Below, one piece after another: positions 25,759 to 35,024 of a stretch of DNA of 64,000 nt. Source of the stretch: Lepraria neglecta (Eukaryota; Ascomycota; Lecanoromycetes; Lecanorales; Stereocaulaceae); assembly GCA_033220425.1 (NCBI GenBank), contig CM065653.1, forward strand, positions 2,976,001 through 3,040,000, in the 5' to 3' direction. Under the pieces are notes generated by a model that did no database searches, was not told where the DNA came from, and saw nothing but the letters and a program-made list of their open reading frames with translations. Each line of letters begins with the position of its first letter. The stretch's first letter is position 1. The translations under genes were made by a program, and so were the position numbers.

Positions 25759-26747
25759 ATTCGCACATGGCGATATGGCGATCAGGTTGCCTATTCGATA
25801 TGACGGCAGGTTGCCTATTCGCACATGGCGATATGGCACCGGATGGCTCAATTCGCACATGGCGATATGGCGATGGATTGCCTATTCGCACATGGCGATA
25901 TGGCGCTGGATTGCCTATTCTGCACATGACGATATGGCGATGGATTGCCTGTTCGCACATGGAGATATGGCACCGGATGGCTCAATTCGCACATGGCGAT
26001 ATGGCGCTGGATTGCCTATTCTGCACATGGCGATATGGCGATGGATTGCCTGTTCGCACATGGAGATATGGCGGTAGATTGCCTATTCGCACATGGCGAT
26101 ATGGCGGTAGATTGCCTATTCGCACATGGCGATATGGCATAGGATTGCCCATTCGGCACATGGCGATATGGCACTGGATTGCCTATTCGCACTGTTGGCT
26201 ATATGGCACCGGGTTGCCTATTCGATATGGCGGCAGGTTGCCTATTCGCATATGGCGATATGGCGATGGATTGCCTATCCGCACATGGCGATATGGCACC
26301 GGATGGCTCATTCGCACATGGCGATATGGCACCGGATGGCTCATTCGCACATGGTGATATGGCGACGGATTGCCTATTCGCACATGGCGATATGGCGCTG
26401 GATTACCTATTCTGCACATGGCGATATGGCGCTGGATTGCCTGTTCGCACATGGAGATATGGCACCGGATTGCCTATTCGCACATGGCGATATGGCGGTA
26501 GATTGCCTATTCGCACAGTTGGCGATATGGCACCGGATTGCCTATTCGCACATGGCGATATGGCGGCAGGTTGGCTATTCGCACATGGAGATATGGCACC
26601 GGATTGCTCTATTCGCACATGGCGATATGGCGGTAGATTGCCTATTCGCACATGGCGATATGGCGGTAGATTGCCTATTCGCACATGGCGATATGGCACC
26701 GGATTGCCTATTCGCACATGGCGATATGGCGGTATGTTGCCTATTCG
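25759..26747. repeat. Minisatellite, about thirty 33-bp units
   Basis: The basic unit is TTGCCTATTCGCACATGG followed by CGATATGGCGGTAGA, repeated about 30 times over 989 bp. Variants include GATGGA, CACCGGA, CGCTGGA and GGCAGG at the end of the unit and an extra T giving TTCTGCACATGG. Since 33 is a multiple of three and the unit has no stop, long frames stay open on both strands (plus: 25,767-26,357, 26,126-26,764, 26,179-26,811; minus: 26,403-26,819). They give 11-residue periodic peptides such as AHGDMAVDCLF, RTWRYGGRLPI and HMAIWRWIAYS. I see no start context, intron or domain arguing that any frame is translated. The array is about half G+C inside an AT-rich RIP compartment. Confidence 0.93.
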
Positions 26748-27239
26748 TTCCGGGGGCATTCTAATGGCTTCCGGGGGCGAAAAGTGTCCTGGAACCATCC
26801 AAACCATATAAAGCTTCAAAGATCATTTCTGCATCCTAGAGCTATCTAAATAGCCAGCTCTTATATATACCAAAACCGTTGCTATTATACAAAGTTATAG
26901 ATAAGCTTATAATTCAATACTATAGATAGATTACTTTCTAATTTCGCTTAAATTTTCTAAATAGAGTATAAAATAAGCGAGATATATCCGGTTTACGGTA
27001 ATCTTCTGTGAAGATTACGGGCACTCACTTGTATAGTATATAAAGTCTTAAATATAAGCTTAAATATTAAATATAATATATACTTTCTAATAGTATTAAA
27101 TTTATTAAAATCTATAAGATATTAAAGGTATAGTACTAATTAGCGTAAAGGTTACTATTTATAGAGGATCTGCCCCTAAGAATCTTATTTAAGCCTTACT
27201 CGGAATAATTCGAATCTTTATCCGAGTTATCTATCTAGA
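26748..27239. other. Transition back into RIP-degraded DNA
   Basis: GC content falls after about 26,820. A 19-bp near-perfect palindrome (TAATCTTCTGTGAAGATTA) lies at about 27,000-27,018. I see no gene. Confidence 0.5.
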
Positions 27240-28330
27240 AATTACTTCTACCTACTATATAGTCTATATGCCGAAAATAGGCCTTAGCGAGCTAGGGCCG
27301 GCTATATACATCTATAGTAGTATATAGGAACTCTCGAAAGGATATAGTATACGCTAGCTTATAGTGTCGTTTTATCTAGACCTTAACTACTAAGAAGAGC
27401 TCCTTAATAGGGTTAAAATCCGGCGAATATAGGGGTAGATACCTAATAATAATACTAGCCTTATCGCAGAGCTCCCTTATCTTAGCGGCTAGATATATTA
27501 AGTAATTATCTATAACTAGGACTAATCTAGGGTCGGGAAAAGGGTTATAACGAGGAAGAACTTACTCCTTTAGGAAATAGGCAAAAAGAGCTCTATCGAT
27601 AGCTCTATAGTATATAGTATAGGCGAGAACTCTATTAGAGCAGTAGGCTAGGAGAATAGACTATCTCTTAGAGTACTATAGAGGACGCTTAACCCAGGGA
27701 ATAATCCTATAGGGAGCCCATCCACGCTTACGGTAAGCAGTATATTTATTAGTAATACTCTCGTCTAGATAAATAATTATATCGTAAGTTATACTACTTA
27801 TCTCTAGCTTAAATCTATCGTAGTACTTATATAAGCGCTCTAAGGCTTCTCTACGTAGAGACTTTTTACTAATCTTTATTCTTTTTAGTATTACTAAGAT
27901 CTATAAGATCGAGATCAAAAACCCCTATATATCAAATAGATATAGCTATATCTTATCTAGATAAGCCTACGGCTTTACTTCTAGAAAGACTCGAAGACTC
28001 TCCTATTAGATAGGAAGAAGCTTATATAGAGGACCTTATTTAGTATAGCTCTCAGGGCTATAGATACTAAAGGTATTAATAAGATTCTTATATTTGCGAA
28101 CGGCCTTTAGCGTATACCCCTCGATATTAGTAATAGTAATAGGCGATAAGCCATTAAAGAGGTGCTGCTGTATACGATCTTTATATTCGGTAGAGAGGGC
28201 CGGCGGTATAGTCAGGGCCGGCGGCGGAGCACTAGAGACAGTAATATATCAGCGTAAGCGTCGCAGAGTAGCTACACCAAGAATAGACCAATTATATATC
28301 GTTCCAGCGTCAATTTTACCAATTTGGGAT
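27240..28330 (-). mobile_element. Tc1/mariner-type (DDE_3) DNA transposon, RIP-degraded transposase
   Basis: The minus-strand translation, read through stops and frame changes, shows the layout of a fungal Tc1/mariner transposase. There is an N-terminal helix-turn-helix-like part (STEYKDRIQQHLFNG, near 28,170), the first catalytic aspartate block YLDESITNKYTAYRKRGWAP (about 27,715-27,775), the second at LVIDNYL (about 27,510) and the hallmark LYSPDFNPIKELF (about 27,395-27,435) leading to the third acidic residue. Stops fit C-to-T changes. Terminal repeats were not found, so the ends are approximate. The right end coincides with the border of the RIP compartment. Confidence 0.8.
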
Positions 28331-28370
28331 GTCTTTTAAGCTTCTATAGTGGTTGGATCCAGGTACGTAG

Positions 28371-28964
28371 GGTTTGCACCAAATTTTGGTAGGGGGGCTA
28401 CGGAAAAAGATCAAATTTTCGGAAAGAACCACATTTAAAGTAATAGGGGTAAGCGAGTGGGCCGCGTTCTGTGAGCACATGGCATCGCAGATACCCGTCT
28501 CCAAGATGAACTTCAGTTTCTATTGCACTGTCAATGATATCGAGACTGGTCTACAAATCACCGAACCTTTGAAGAAACTCTCGCCAATGATGTGGCCGGC
28601 GATACGCCTCAGCCCAGACCCCGACAACAGAGTATTGAAAGAGGTGGCCAGGATGGCCGCTCTTCAGCTCATGGGCAAGGACGAGGACTACAAAACCACG
28701 ATTTACGCTTGGCTTCACACCTCGTACGCGCACCTCTTCAACCCTCTGTACCAACAGCTAAAGGATACAGCCCTGAAGAAGTTCCACGTGTTTCTGTGCT
28801 GGTTCCTCGATTACGAGGCCGCGGTTGAGAGAGAAGTAATAGGACCGGGCTATCAAAGAGGGGTAGAGGGGAAACCGCAGTGGAGGGAACGGAATCCGTG
28901 GTATCCGCATGTTCAGGGAATGCTAAATCCATGGAATCGTCTAGGCCAGCAAGGGGTTTCATAA
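28371..28964 (+). CDS. F-box-protein-like hypothetical protein, 5'-truncated
   Basis: The frame is open from just after a stop at 28,368-28,370 to TAA at 28,962-28,964. It has no ATG until 28,479, although the similarity to coding sequence starts earlier. The segment NFSFYCTVNDIETGLQITEP, then LSPMMWPAIRLSP and a helical region ending at MAALQLMGK, resembles the C-terminal half of the large family of Dothideomycete F-box-associated hypothetical proteins. That is recalled family pattern, not a search. The F-box itself is not present. The missing 5' part would lie where the RIP-mutated Tc1 transposon now ends, so the gene was probably cut by the insertion or a rearrangement. It may be a pseudogene. 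Confidence 0.5.
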   Translation, partial: GLHQILVGGLRKKIKFSERTTFKVIGVSEWAAFCEHMASQIPVSKMNFSFYCTVNDIETGLQITEPLKKLSPMMWPAIRLSPDPDNRVLKEVARMAALQLMGKDEDYKTTIYAWLHTSYAHLFNPLYQQLKDTALKKFHVFLCWFLDYEAAVEREVIGPGYQRGVEGKPQWRERNPWYPHVQGMLNPWNRLGQQGVS

Positions 28965-29902
28965 ATCGACGCCTGGAGGGAAAATAAGAGTACTCCGAAG
29001 AACATACAACCATACCATCCAGCGTTGGCATGGGCGATCTTGGACTGGTAATATCATTCCTTAATAGCGGGGCGACGTGCTTCGCTAGGGTGATTTGAAT
29101 CAATTTCGCGAACGACAAACCAAAGACCTGTTGGTGCACTAGCTGAAAGGATTCAGGATGCACTAGCTGAAAGGATTCAGGATGAAGCTTGGAACAGGCC
29201 ACAATTTGGTCGGATTGGTTCTCCGTCCCTGCTTCGTTACTATACCCATGGCAAGTAGTAATAGGGTTCAGTGCTCGGGAAAAAAGATTTCGTTAATTGA
29301 AATCAGTTGATTCTCCATCATGCGCTTCAGGCCTGTCGACCTGCTCATAGCCAATAACACGCACTCTCCGGTTAGTCCTTCGACCCATCCGTTGGGCGAC
29401 CATATACGCATCGCAGTCAAAGTATTTGTGTGGCATTTCTTGGAATTATTGTCTTGACTCCATTTGAGTTGAAGAGTCGCCCAATCATATCCTCTAATCA
29501 AGTCATTTCTTTTAGATGGGCTGTGCTCACTATAACAATGATCTGGCAGGATCGTTAAGGTAGTAGGATTGTCATTCTCGCAGGATCGTAAACCTTGCCG
29601 CCAACTACAGAGCCAGTACTTATCTATGCACCAGCACTATGGATCAGAATCAAGCTGAGAGATTGGAATCCTGTTTGTTTTACCATCATTGTGCCACAAT
29701 CCTCCCGCTGTGAAACGTGTCGGTACATGCTTCCTTGTCACGTCATTGAACAGGCTTGGAAAACACGTATGCTTCTCCAAAAAGTTGCCTAGAGTCCTTC
29801 GCACTGGATATAGGCACCAAATTTGCTATCTACATTTGCTTCAAATTTCCTGTGTGATCTCTTACCTGATAGCACCGGTTGCTTTAGCTTCTGAGTTTGA
29901 CC
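28965..29902. other. Intergenic, no gene seen
   Basis: Normal composition. Short ORFs only, on both strands, with no recognisable domain. It contains the 24-bp duplication at 29,135-29,182 and presumably the promoter of the thioesterase gene at 29,903. Confidence 0.5.
29135..29182. repeat. Exact 24-bp tandem duplication
   Basis: TGCACTAGCTGAAAGGATTC plus AGGA occurs twice back to back at 29,135-29,158 and 29,159-29,182 with no mismatch, so it is recent. Confidence 0.95.
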
Positions 29903-30499
29903 ATGTCGTGTATCTTCGAATTCTATTTCGAGGAAGTACCGCAAAGTACAAAGGACCATTGTCTTCAATTTCCTTGGTTTGCTAGACTACTAAACGATGA
30001 CTCTCTGAAACCTATCCAAACTCCCGGTCGACAACCTGAACCCGGGACCCTCTGCCCCTTCCTCTCCCAAACTCTTAACACAGAAGACACCGTACCAGCA
30101 TGTCAATCATTCTACAAAACCCCAGCAGCCTTCGCAGTCTCCTTCCATCAGCCTCCGCTGCCACAATACCTGGGCGAATTACGATCCTTCTACTCCATCA
30201 ATAGCGGCCTAGATGGCTACGCCGGAATCTGCCACGGCGGTTTTCTCTCAGCAACGCTCGATCACACTATGGCTATTCTCGCGCGCGCGTACCCAGGTGG
30301 AAAAGATGCCTATACGAAAAACCTGCAGATCGACTTCCAGAAACCATTGCATACCCCGGGAGCTGTACTTTGTCGCGCTTGGATAATCAAGATTGAGGGC
30401 AGAAAGCTGTGGGTTGCTGGTAGAGTAGAGGACGAGAATGGAGAGTCCTATATGACGGGGAAAGGACTTTTACTGAAGGGTGGGCGCGTGAAGCTCTAG
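29903..30499 (+). CDS. Hotdog-fold thioesterase (PaaI/THEM4-like)
   Basis: A single-exon gene of 198 residues from ATG 29,903 to TAG. The C-terminal two thirds carry the 4HBT hotdog pattern: a first strand around SGLDGYAGICHGGFLSATLD (about residues 95-115), where the HGG segment lies at the start of the long central helix and contributes to the acyl-thioester site, followed by KNLQIDFQKPLHTPG, RAWIIKIEGRKLWVAGRVED and YMTGKGLLL strands. Family members hydrolyse acyl-CoA or related thioesters. The substrate here cannot be told from sequence. The N-terminal part (residues 1-60) with QFPWFARLLND resembles fungal members that place a short helical extension before the hotdog. No signal peptide is evident. 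The ATG at 29,903 gives the usual start. A further upstream exon cannot be excluded. Confidence 0.85.
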   Translation: MSCIFEFYFEEVPQSTKDHCLQFPWFARLLNDDSLKPIQTPGRQPEPGTLCPFLSQTLNTEDTVPACQSFYKTPAAFAVSFHQPPLPQYLGELRSFYSINSGLDGYAGICHGGFLSATLDHTMAILARAYPGGKDAYTKNLQIDFQKPLHTPGAVLCRAWIIKIEGRKLWVAGRVEDENGESYMTGKGLLLKGGRVKL

Positions 30500-31286
30500 C
30501 ATCTGTTATTCAAAGTCAGTTTATGGGTTCCATGGTCAACGACGATCCAGAAGCGCGCAAGTGATGGCAAAGGTGGCCTGAGCAGAGAGTCCACCGTGCA
30601 GCTATGTGATCGTCGGAGGCGAAAAGTAAGAGCCGGGCTCGGCAGAAGGTCCATAGTTTGATTTTGATTTTTAGTTCCTTCTCGGCTGTGTTCCTTATAT
30701 TATCAACCATAGCTAGGGATAGCCTTACGTGTAAAAAATTGCAGATAGATTCCCTCGGATTTGCAGTTCAGCGTAACTGTGAATGACTGAAGGTTGTGCA
30801 CAGTACTTCACTTTCACTGCATGACTCGACCAGAGGATGTTGCACAATGACAGGCTTAGGATTACAGGTCTGCATATGTTTTGCGTTTTCGTTCACTCGA
30901 TTTGGGTAGGTAAGGTATTAGACAAGGCGGCAGTCTATGCGCTGTCAAATGCTTCAATTTCCCAATTTCTTTTTCGGGTTCACGCCATCACAGCTGCTCC
31001 AGTTGATCCATGAATTTTTACGGTTTGCTTGATTGGTCGATCTCGCATCTTCTCCATCTCCACTAGACAGCTGTGCCTCAGAAAACATGGTTTTCTGTCT
31101 TAGTTTCGAAGAACTTCGTGGCTTGCACGCTTGCCATTACGCAAGCGTCAGGCGTCCAATCTAAGGCGACCACTCTCAACCCTAGCTGAACAACTATAAT
31201 CAGAATCTTCAAGGAGTTTAAAACAATATTAATTGATCCAATCTTTGCACGGTCATCGTAGATCAAAACGCGAAACATTAGCTAAG
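30500..31286. other. Intergenic, no gene seen
   Basis: No domain or long ORF. It would hold the 3' end of the thioesterase transcript and the promoter of the receptor-like gene at 31,287. Conserved sites could not be recognised. Confidence 0.5.
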
Positions 31287-32504
31287 ATGAGTCTATCTCC
31301 AGAAGAGATTGCATACGAGGAAGTCCACATCCACGACAACCGAGCCTACCAGCAAATTATCCCCCTCGCTATATTCGGCTTGCTAGCTTTCGCAAGTGTG
31401 GTTCTTCGACTTATCGCCCGCCGTTCCAAGGTCGTCCCTTTGGGGCTCGATGACTGGTTGATCGTGGCTGCAATATTCTTTGGTATTGGTCTTGTCGTAA
31501 GCACGGGTTTGAGTGAGTCGACCAGGAAGAAGAGAATCTCTGCCTATCATGCAAATCTCAGCTGAAATTTCTCATAAAGCAACTACCTATGGCGTCGGAA
31601 GACACCTTCTCGCAGTCCCTATTGAAGACCTCGTCAGAATAGGCCAGGCAAGTCTATATCTTCGCTCTCTCTGAAGTATCATACGCTAAAAGCACCTCGT
31701 AGCTCACATTCCTGGTCCTGGTATTCTACGTACCAACTGTAGCCCTCGCCAAACTCTCCATCCTAGCCTTATACCTCCGTATCTTCGGCCAAACCAACAA
31801 ATGGTTTCGTATTTCCGTCCACATAATCGCCGGATATATCACCCTGTGGGTCTTAGGGCTATATCTCGCAATCTTTCTCATGTGCCAGCCTATATCGTCG
31901 TACTGCACTGCAGACTGTTCTCTAACCTATTCCACGAGCATCAGTACCACTGCGCTCAATATAACTTCTAATGTGGCGGTATTAGTTTTGCCACAACCAC
32001 TGGTGTGGGGGATTCAGATGTCGATGACGAAGAAATTGGGTATTAGCTTTATTATGATGCTTGGTGTACTGTACGTACCTGATTCTATGCCTTAATATAT
32101 CCTGCCTAAATCTTGCTCTAACGCGAGATTCTAGAGCCACCGTGCTCAGTATCGCACGCATACCTTTCCTCAGAGTCGCCAGAAAAAGCGGCTCCCCAGA
32201 CATCACCTGTGAGTACCCAAGACCCAGCTCAACATGCTCTGTCTGTCTTTTTACTAAAATGGCAATGATAATTAATCAACAACTACATCTTTACTGTCGC
32301 CGAGCCATGACCATCATCATCTGCGCCTGTCTGCCAGTTATGCAGACTATGTTCCGTAAAATGTACGACACGAAGCTCGGGCTGTTATCGCTGCACTCGC
32401 TACTGCAGAGCAGAAGCGAAAGGATTGGAGGTGGGAGTGCTTGGACTAGGACGAAGTTACCTTCGGAGATATCGCGGACGAATCATTCCATGTATTCCAT
32501 GTAG
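31287..32504 (+). CDS. PTH11-like membrane protein with fungal rhodopsin domain
   Basis: Exons fitted by splice sites and frame: 31,287-31,512, 31,580-31,647, 31,703-32,070, 32,135-32,208 and 32,305-32,504 (about 311 residues). The second intron is GC-AG (CAG|GCAAGT...GTAG). The third ends at TCTAG, which restores the family reading LATVLSIARIPFL. Hydrophobic segments alternate as in the seven-helix rhodopsin-like domain of PTH11-related proteins: IIPLAIFGLLAFASVVLRL, DDWLIVAAIFFGIGLVV, LVFYVPTVALAKLSILALYL, ISVHIIAGYITLWVLGLYL, ITSNVAVLVLPQPLVWGIQ, and the last at MTIIICACLPVMQ. Such proteins sit in the plasma membrane, and some sense surface cues. The ligand is unknown. The last exon is uncertain: NNYIFTVAE, which fits the family just before MTIII, lies in another frame, so either the final intron skips it or the gene has a small frameshift. 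The C-tail is short. Confidence 0.72.
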
Positions 32505-33538
32505 AGGCCTCTCTAAGACGAGGAGCAAGCTGGTTGTGAACTTAGTCGCTTTAGGGAGCCCAAGACGAGAGGTTTGCGTGCGGCCAGTGTGGGCGTAGAA
32601 GTGTGGTAATCTGGCTCGGCGTGCGATCGGGTTGGGAATGAGGCGCTGGTACCCTTTGTACTTTGATGTCTGTCAGCGGCTTGTTGAAATCTATAATTTC
32701 TCAAGTGGTGGCCTGGGCTCAACGTGGACCAGTCTTTTGTTAGTTTCTTGCTGGTTGAACACCAACTCATTGACACGTGAACCAAGTATCATAAATTCAC
32801 GTTCATTTGTACCAGCTCGAGTCATTCAAGTGGAATTGTTGTTGGTCTGTTGGATCTAAGGCGCTACACGAGTTAGGCATATCAGAACAGCGATCCTAAG
32901 ATCATGCCCAGAAGCACCCAGAACCACATCTCGGAAGATTTTATGCATCTGGGGAAGCTCCAAACTGCTCTCTCAGATGTGAACCCCTTCATCTTGATGC
33001 ATCGTGCGACCTTAATCCGAGCGACAATTGGATAGAAGCGCAGGGATATTGAGCAGAACATGTGCAATACCCTGGATGGTTTGAGTTTGGAGTGGACAGA
33101 TGCTCAGGTAACAAACCTGGAGAATTACCGATCTATTGAGAAGTGACGCAGACTATGATCAAGACTAATGGTGTGTTTGTCGCCCTCGCTCACTAACAAA
33201 CAATTAAGTCCGAAACATACCTCTGGCGTCTGTGAATTCGGCAATCCCAACACACTTAAAGTGTAAAAGGGAAATGTCGAACCCCTCGGACATACTCCCT
33301 CGGAGTTGAAGGAGTGGTCTGTTCATAGTACTTTGCCGGGATCTTCCCCGACAGCAGCATCCGTGGCCGACAAAAGTGAAGTGTTGCGGAAATATAGCAT
33401 TACACAAGGACAGACTTAGTAATAAAATGAATATTCAAGCCCACTTTTTCACCCACCACCCACTTAGACTTACACTCTGTAAGTAGACAACACATCTCCT
33501 CCAACGTCGTATTTCGTTAAGAGGCTCGGACAGCCAAG
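32505..33538. other. Intergenic, no gene seen
   Basis: About 1 kb between the receptor-like gene and the methyltransferase. The longest frames (for example 32,513-32,785 minus) show no recognisable domain and look like chance ORFs. Confidence 0.45.
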
Positions 33539-34609
33539 ATGGCAGAGTACTTTAATAAGGGGTATCTGCCTGGTCAAGCTTTCAAAGAGTCTGCTAGGTA
33601 TGCTGTTCGCGGACTTTATAAGGGAGAGGATCATAAAAACTTACAAGTGATGAAACAGGCTCCATTTGCAGCATTGGACGTCTCGATATCGATTAGGCTA
33701 CCTACTTCACCCGGCAATACCACAAACACCCAATATGCGGATCATAGACGTGGGGACTGGCAATGCGTGAGTGCTATGGTTTTTTACACATGCACTTGCT
33801 GACGGGGACATTGATCAGCTGTTGGCTACTGGAATTAGCTAAGGATTGTCCCTCGATATGGTAACTCCAATGATCAGACGTTTCTACGCTTCATTATCCC
33901 GCTGTCGAGTATTTGCCTAAGAATGTCTCACTCGAAGTCTTCGATATATTCGGGGAGATCCCAGACGAGCTGGTGGGGAAATTCGACGTTGTGCATATCC
34001 GGGTTTTCCTCTGTGTCATTAAACGGAACGATCCTGAGCCGTTGCTCAAGAATCTGATCAAGATGCTCAGTGAGTAGGATGTCAAGCGCTCAGAGAGAAC
34101 CAGGCGGATTCCTTCAGTGGGACGACCACGATGGCGCAACATTCGGTGCATACGCTCCAGACGGGCATACGAGCAAAGAAAACAGTGATGAGTTATTTCG
34201 CCTATGGCACTTAATCGTGGCAAAGAAGGATGTTGAATTTGGGTTAGTCGGAACCCTCCACATCACTAGTTCAATCATATTTAATTGACGTTCCTTCCGC
34301 AGTTGGCTCTCTAAGCTTTCCCCTATCTTCCAATCTAATGGACTCGAGGTGGTGGACTCGTTTCGACTCCCATTCAGCGACGGACAACGCAAAGCTTCCA
34401 CTGACAATTACCTCACGGCCTTAGAGGGAGTAGGCGCTCTCGCGGCGGGCAAGCATATTGCATTATTAGACTCAGATGAGGAATTCAGGACGTTGTTCGG
34501 AAAGGTTCTTCAGGAGACTCAAAGCGGGGTTTCAATCTCAATTGAGATGGTGGTGGCAGTAGGCAGGAAGCCTTTGAACTTGTTGAGTTCGCTGAGATTC
34601 ATGTGTTAA
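33539..34609 (+). pseudogene. SAM-dependent methyltransferase, interrupted by two in-frame stops
   Basis: Fitted exons 33,539-33,597, 33,659-33,766, 33,819-34,069, 34,098-34,242 and 34,303-34,609 add up to 290 codons, the usual size of these small fungal methyltransferases. The order is RLHLQHWTSRYRLGYLLHP, then motif I IIDVGTGNA (SAM-binding glycine loop), LHYPAVEYLPKNVSL, FDVVHIRVFLCVI (post-motif), KPGGFLQWDD (motif for strand 5) and WLSKLSPIFQ. It would be a class I Rossmann methyltransferase with an unknown small-molecule substrate. TAA at 33,862-33,864 and TGA at 33,871-33,873 interrupt the frame between motif I and LHYP. Both could be C-to-T changes (CAA, CGA). The third intron would be only 28 bp (34,070-34,097, GTGAGT to GAGAG), too short for normal splicing. 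I infer a decaying gene. A different exon structure removing the stops was sought and not found. Confidence 0.72.
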
Positions 34610-35024
34610 CATTCGTGCGAACACTTCTAAAACAATGCTGCCCTTAAAGGCCATGAAAACGAACAATGCGTCGTGCGAAAGAGGTTATCGGATTCTTAAA
34701 GAGACTAGAGCGTAGAAGATGCCAGGCCATTCCTCGTAAGTAGCTTTGCTGGGACACATTGAAAGCTTGCGGCTATCGTGATAGCAAATATCCTCATGGC
34801 GAGCTTATGGAAAGATGTAGGCGAACGAAGTCTGCTCTTATGAATAGTCGAGCCAGTGGAGCCGACCCTTGGCAAGATCTGCCAAGACTTTCGCTTATTC
34901 AAGTTAAGCGCGAGATCGCGATCCTTGCCGATCGAGTGGTGTTGATATCACGATTCACAAATGCGGTGCTCTCCTCAATAATGACACATACCGATCGTCG
35001 CTCATCTCCTTTTGACCTTACGCG
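34610..35024. other. Intergenic, 5' region of the gene at 35,025
   Basis: Open frames here (34,759-35,085 plus; 34,705-34,902 minus) have no family resemblance. It is best read as promoter and 5' UTR. Confidence 0.5.

Larger units (their letters stand above)
1..28330. other. AT-rich, RIP-degraded repeat compartment
   Basis: Reading by eye, CpA and TpG are nearly absent, TpA is very common and CpG remains. That is the signature of RIP (C-to-T at CpA) rather than plain deamination of methylated CpG. Open frames are short and almost all recognisable protein similarity is to transposons. Composition returns to normal sharply near 28,330. Exceptions inside the block are GC-richer patches at about 3,860-4,080, 24,351-24,455 and 25,070-26,820, where CA and TG reappear. 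No host gene is supported in it. Confidence 0.9.

Noticed and set aside
25759-26747. CRISPR-like array
   Set aside because: Units abut without unique spacers and the genome is fungal; it is a minisatellite.
26126-26811. Real genes of 196-212 residues in the minisatellite
   Set aside because: Openness follows from the stop-free 33-bp unit; frames are equally open on both strands and there is no start context, intron or domain.
28094-28339. 81-residue plus-strand ORF
   Set aside because: It is antisense to the Tc1/mariner transposase remnant, whose similarity on the minus strand is much stronger.
33861-33877. 17-bp intron that would remove the methyltransferase stops
   Set aside because: Too short to be spliced and it would break the frame of the following conserved segment.
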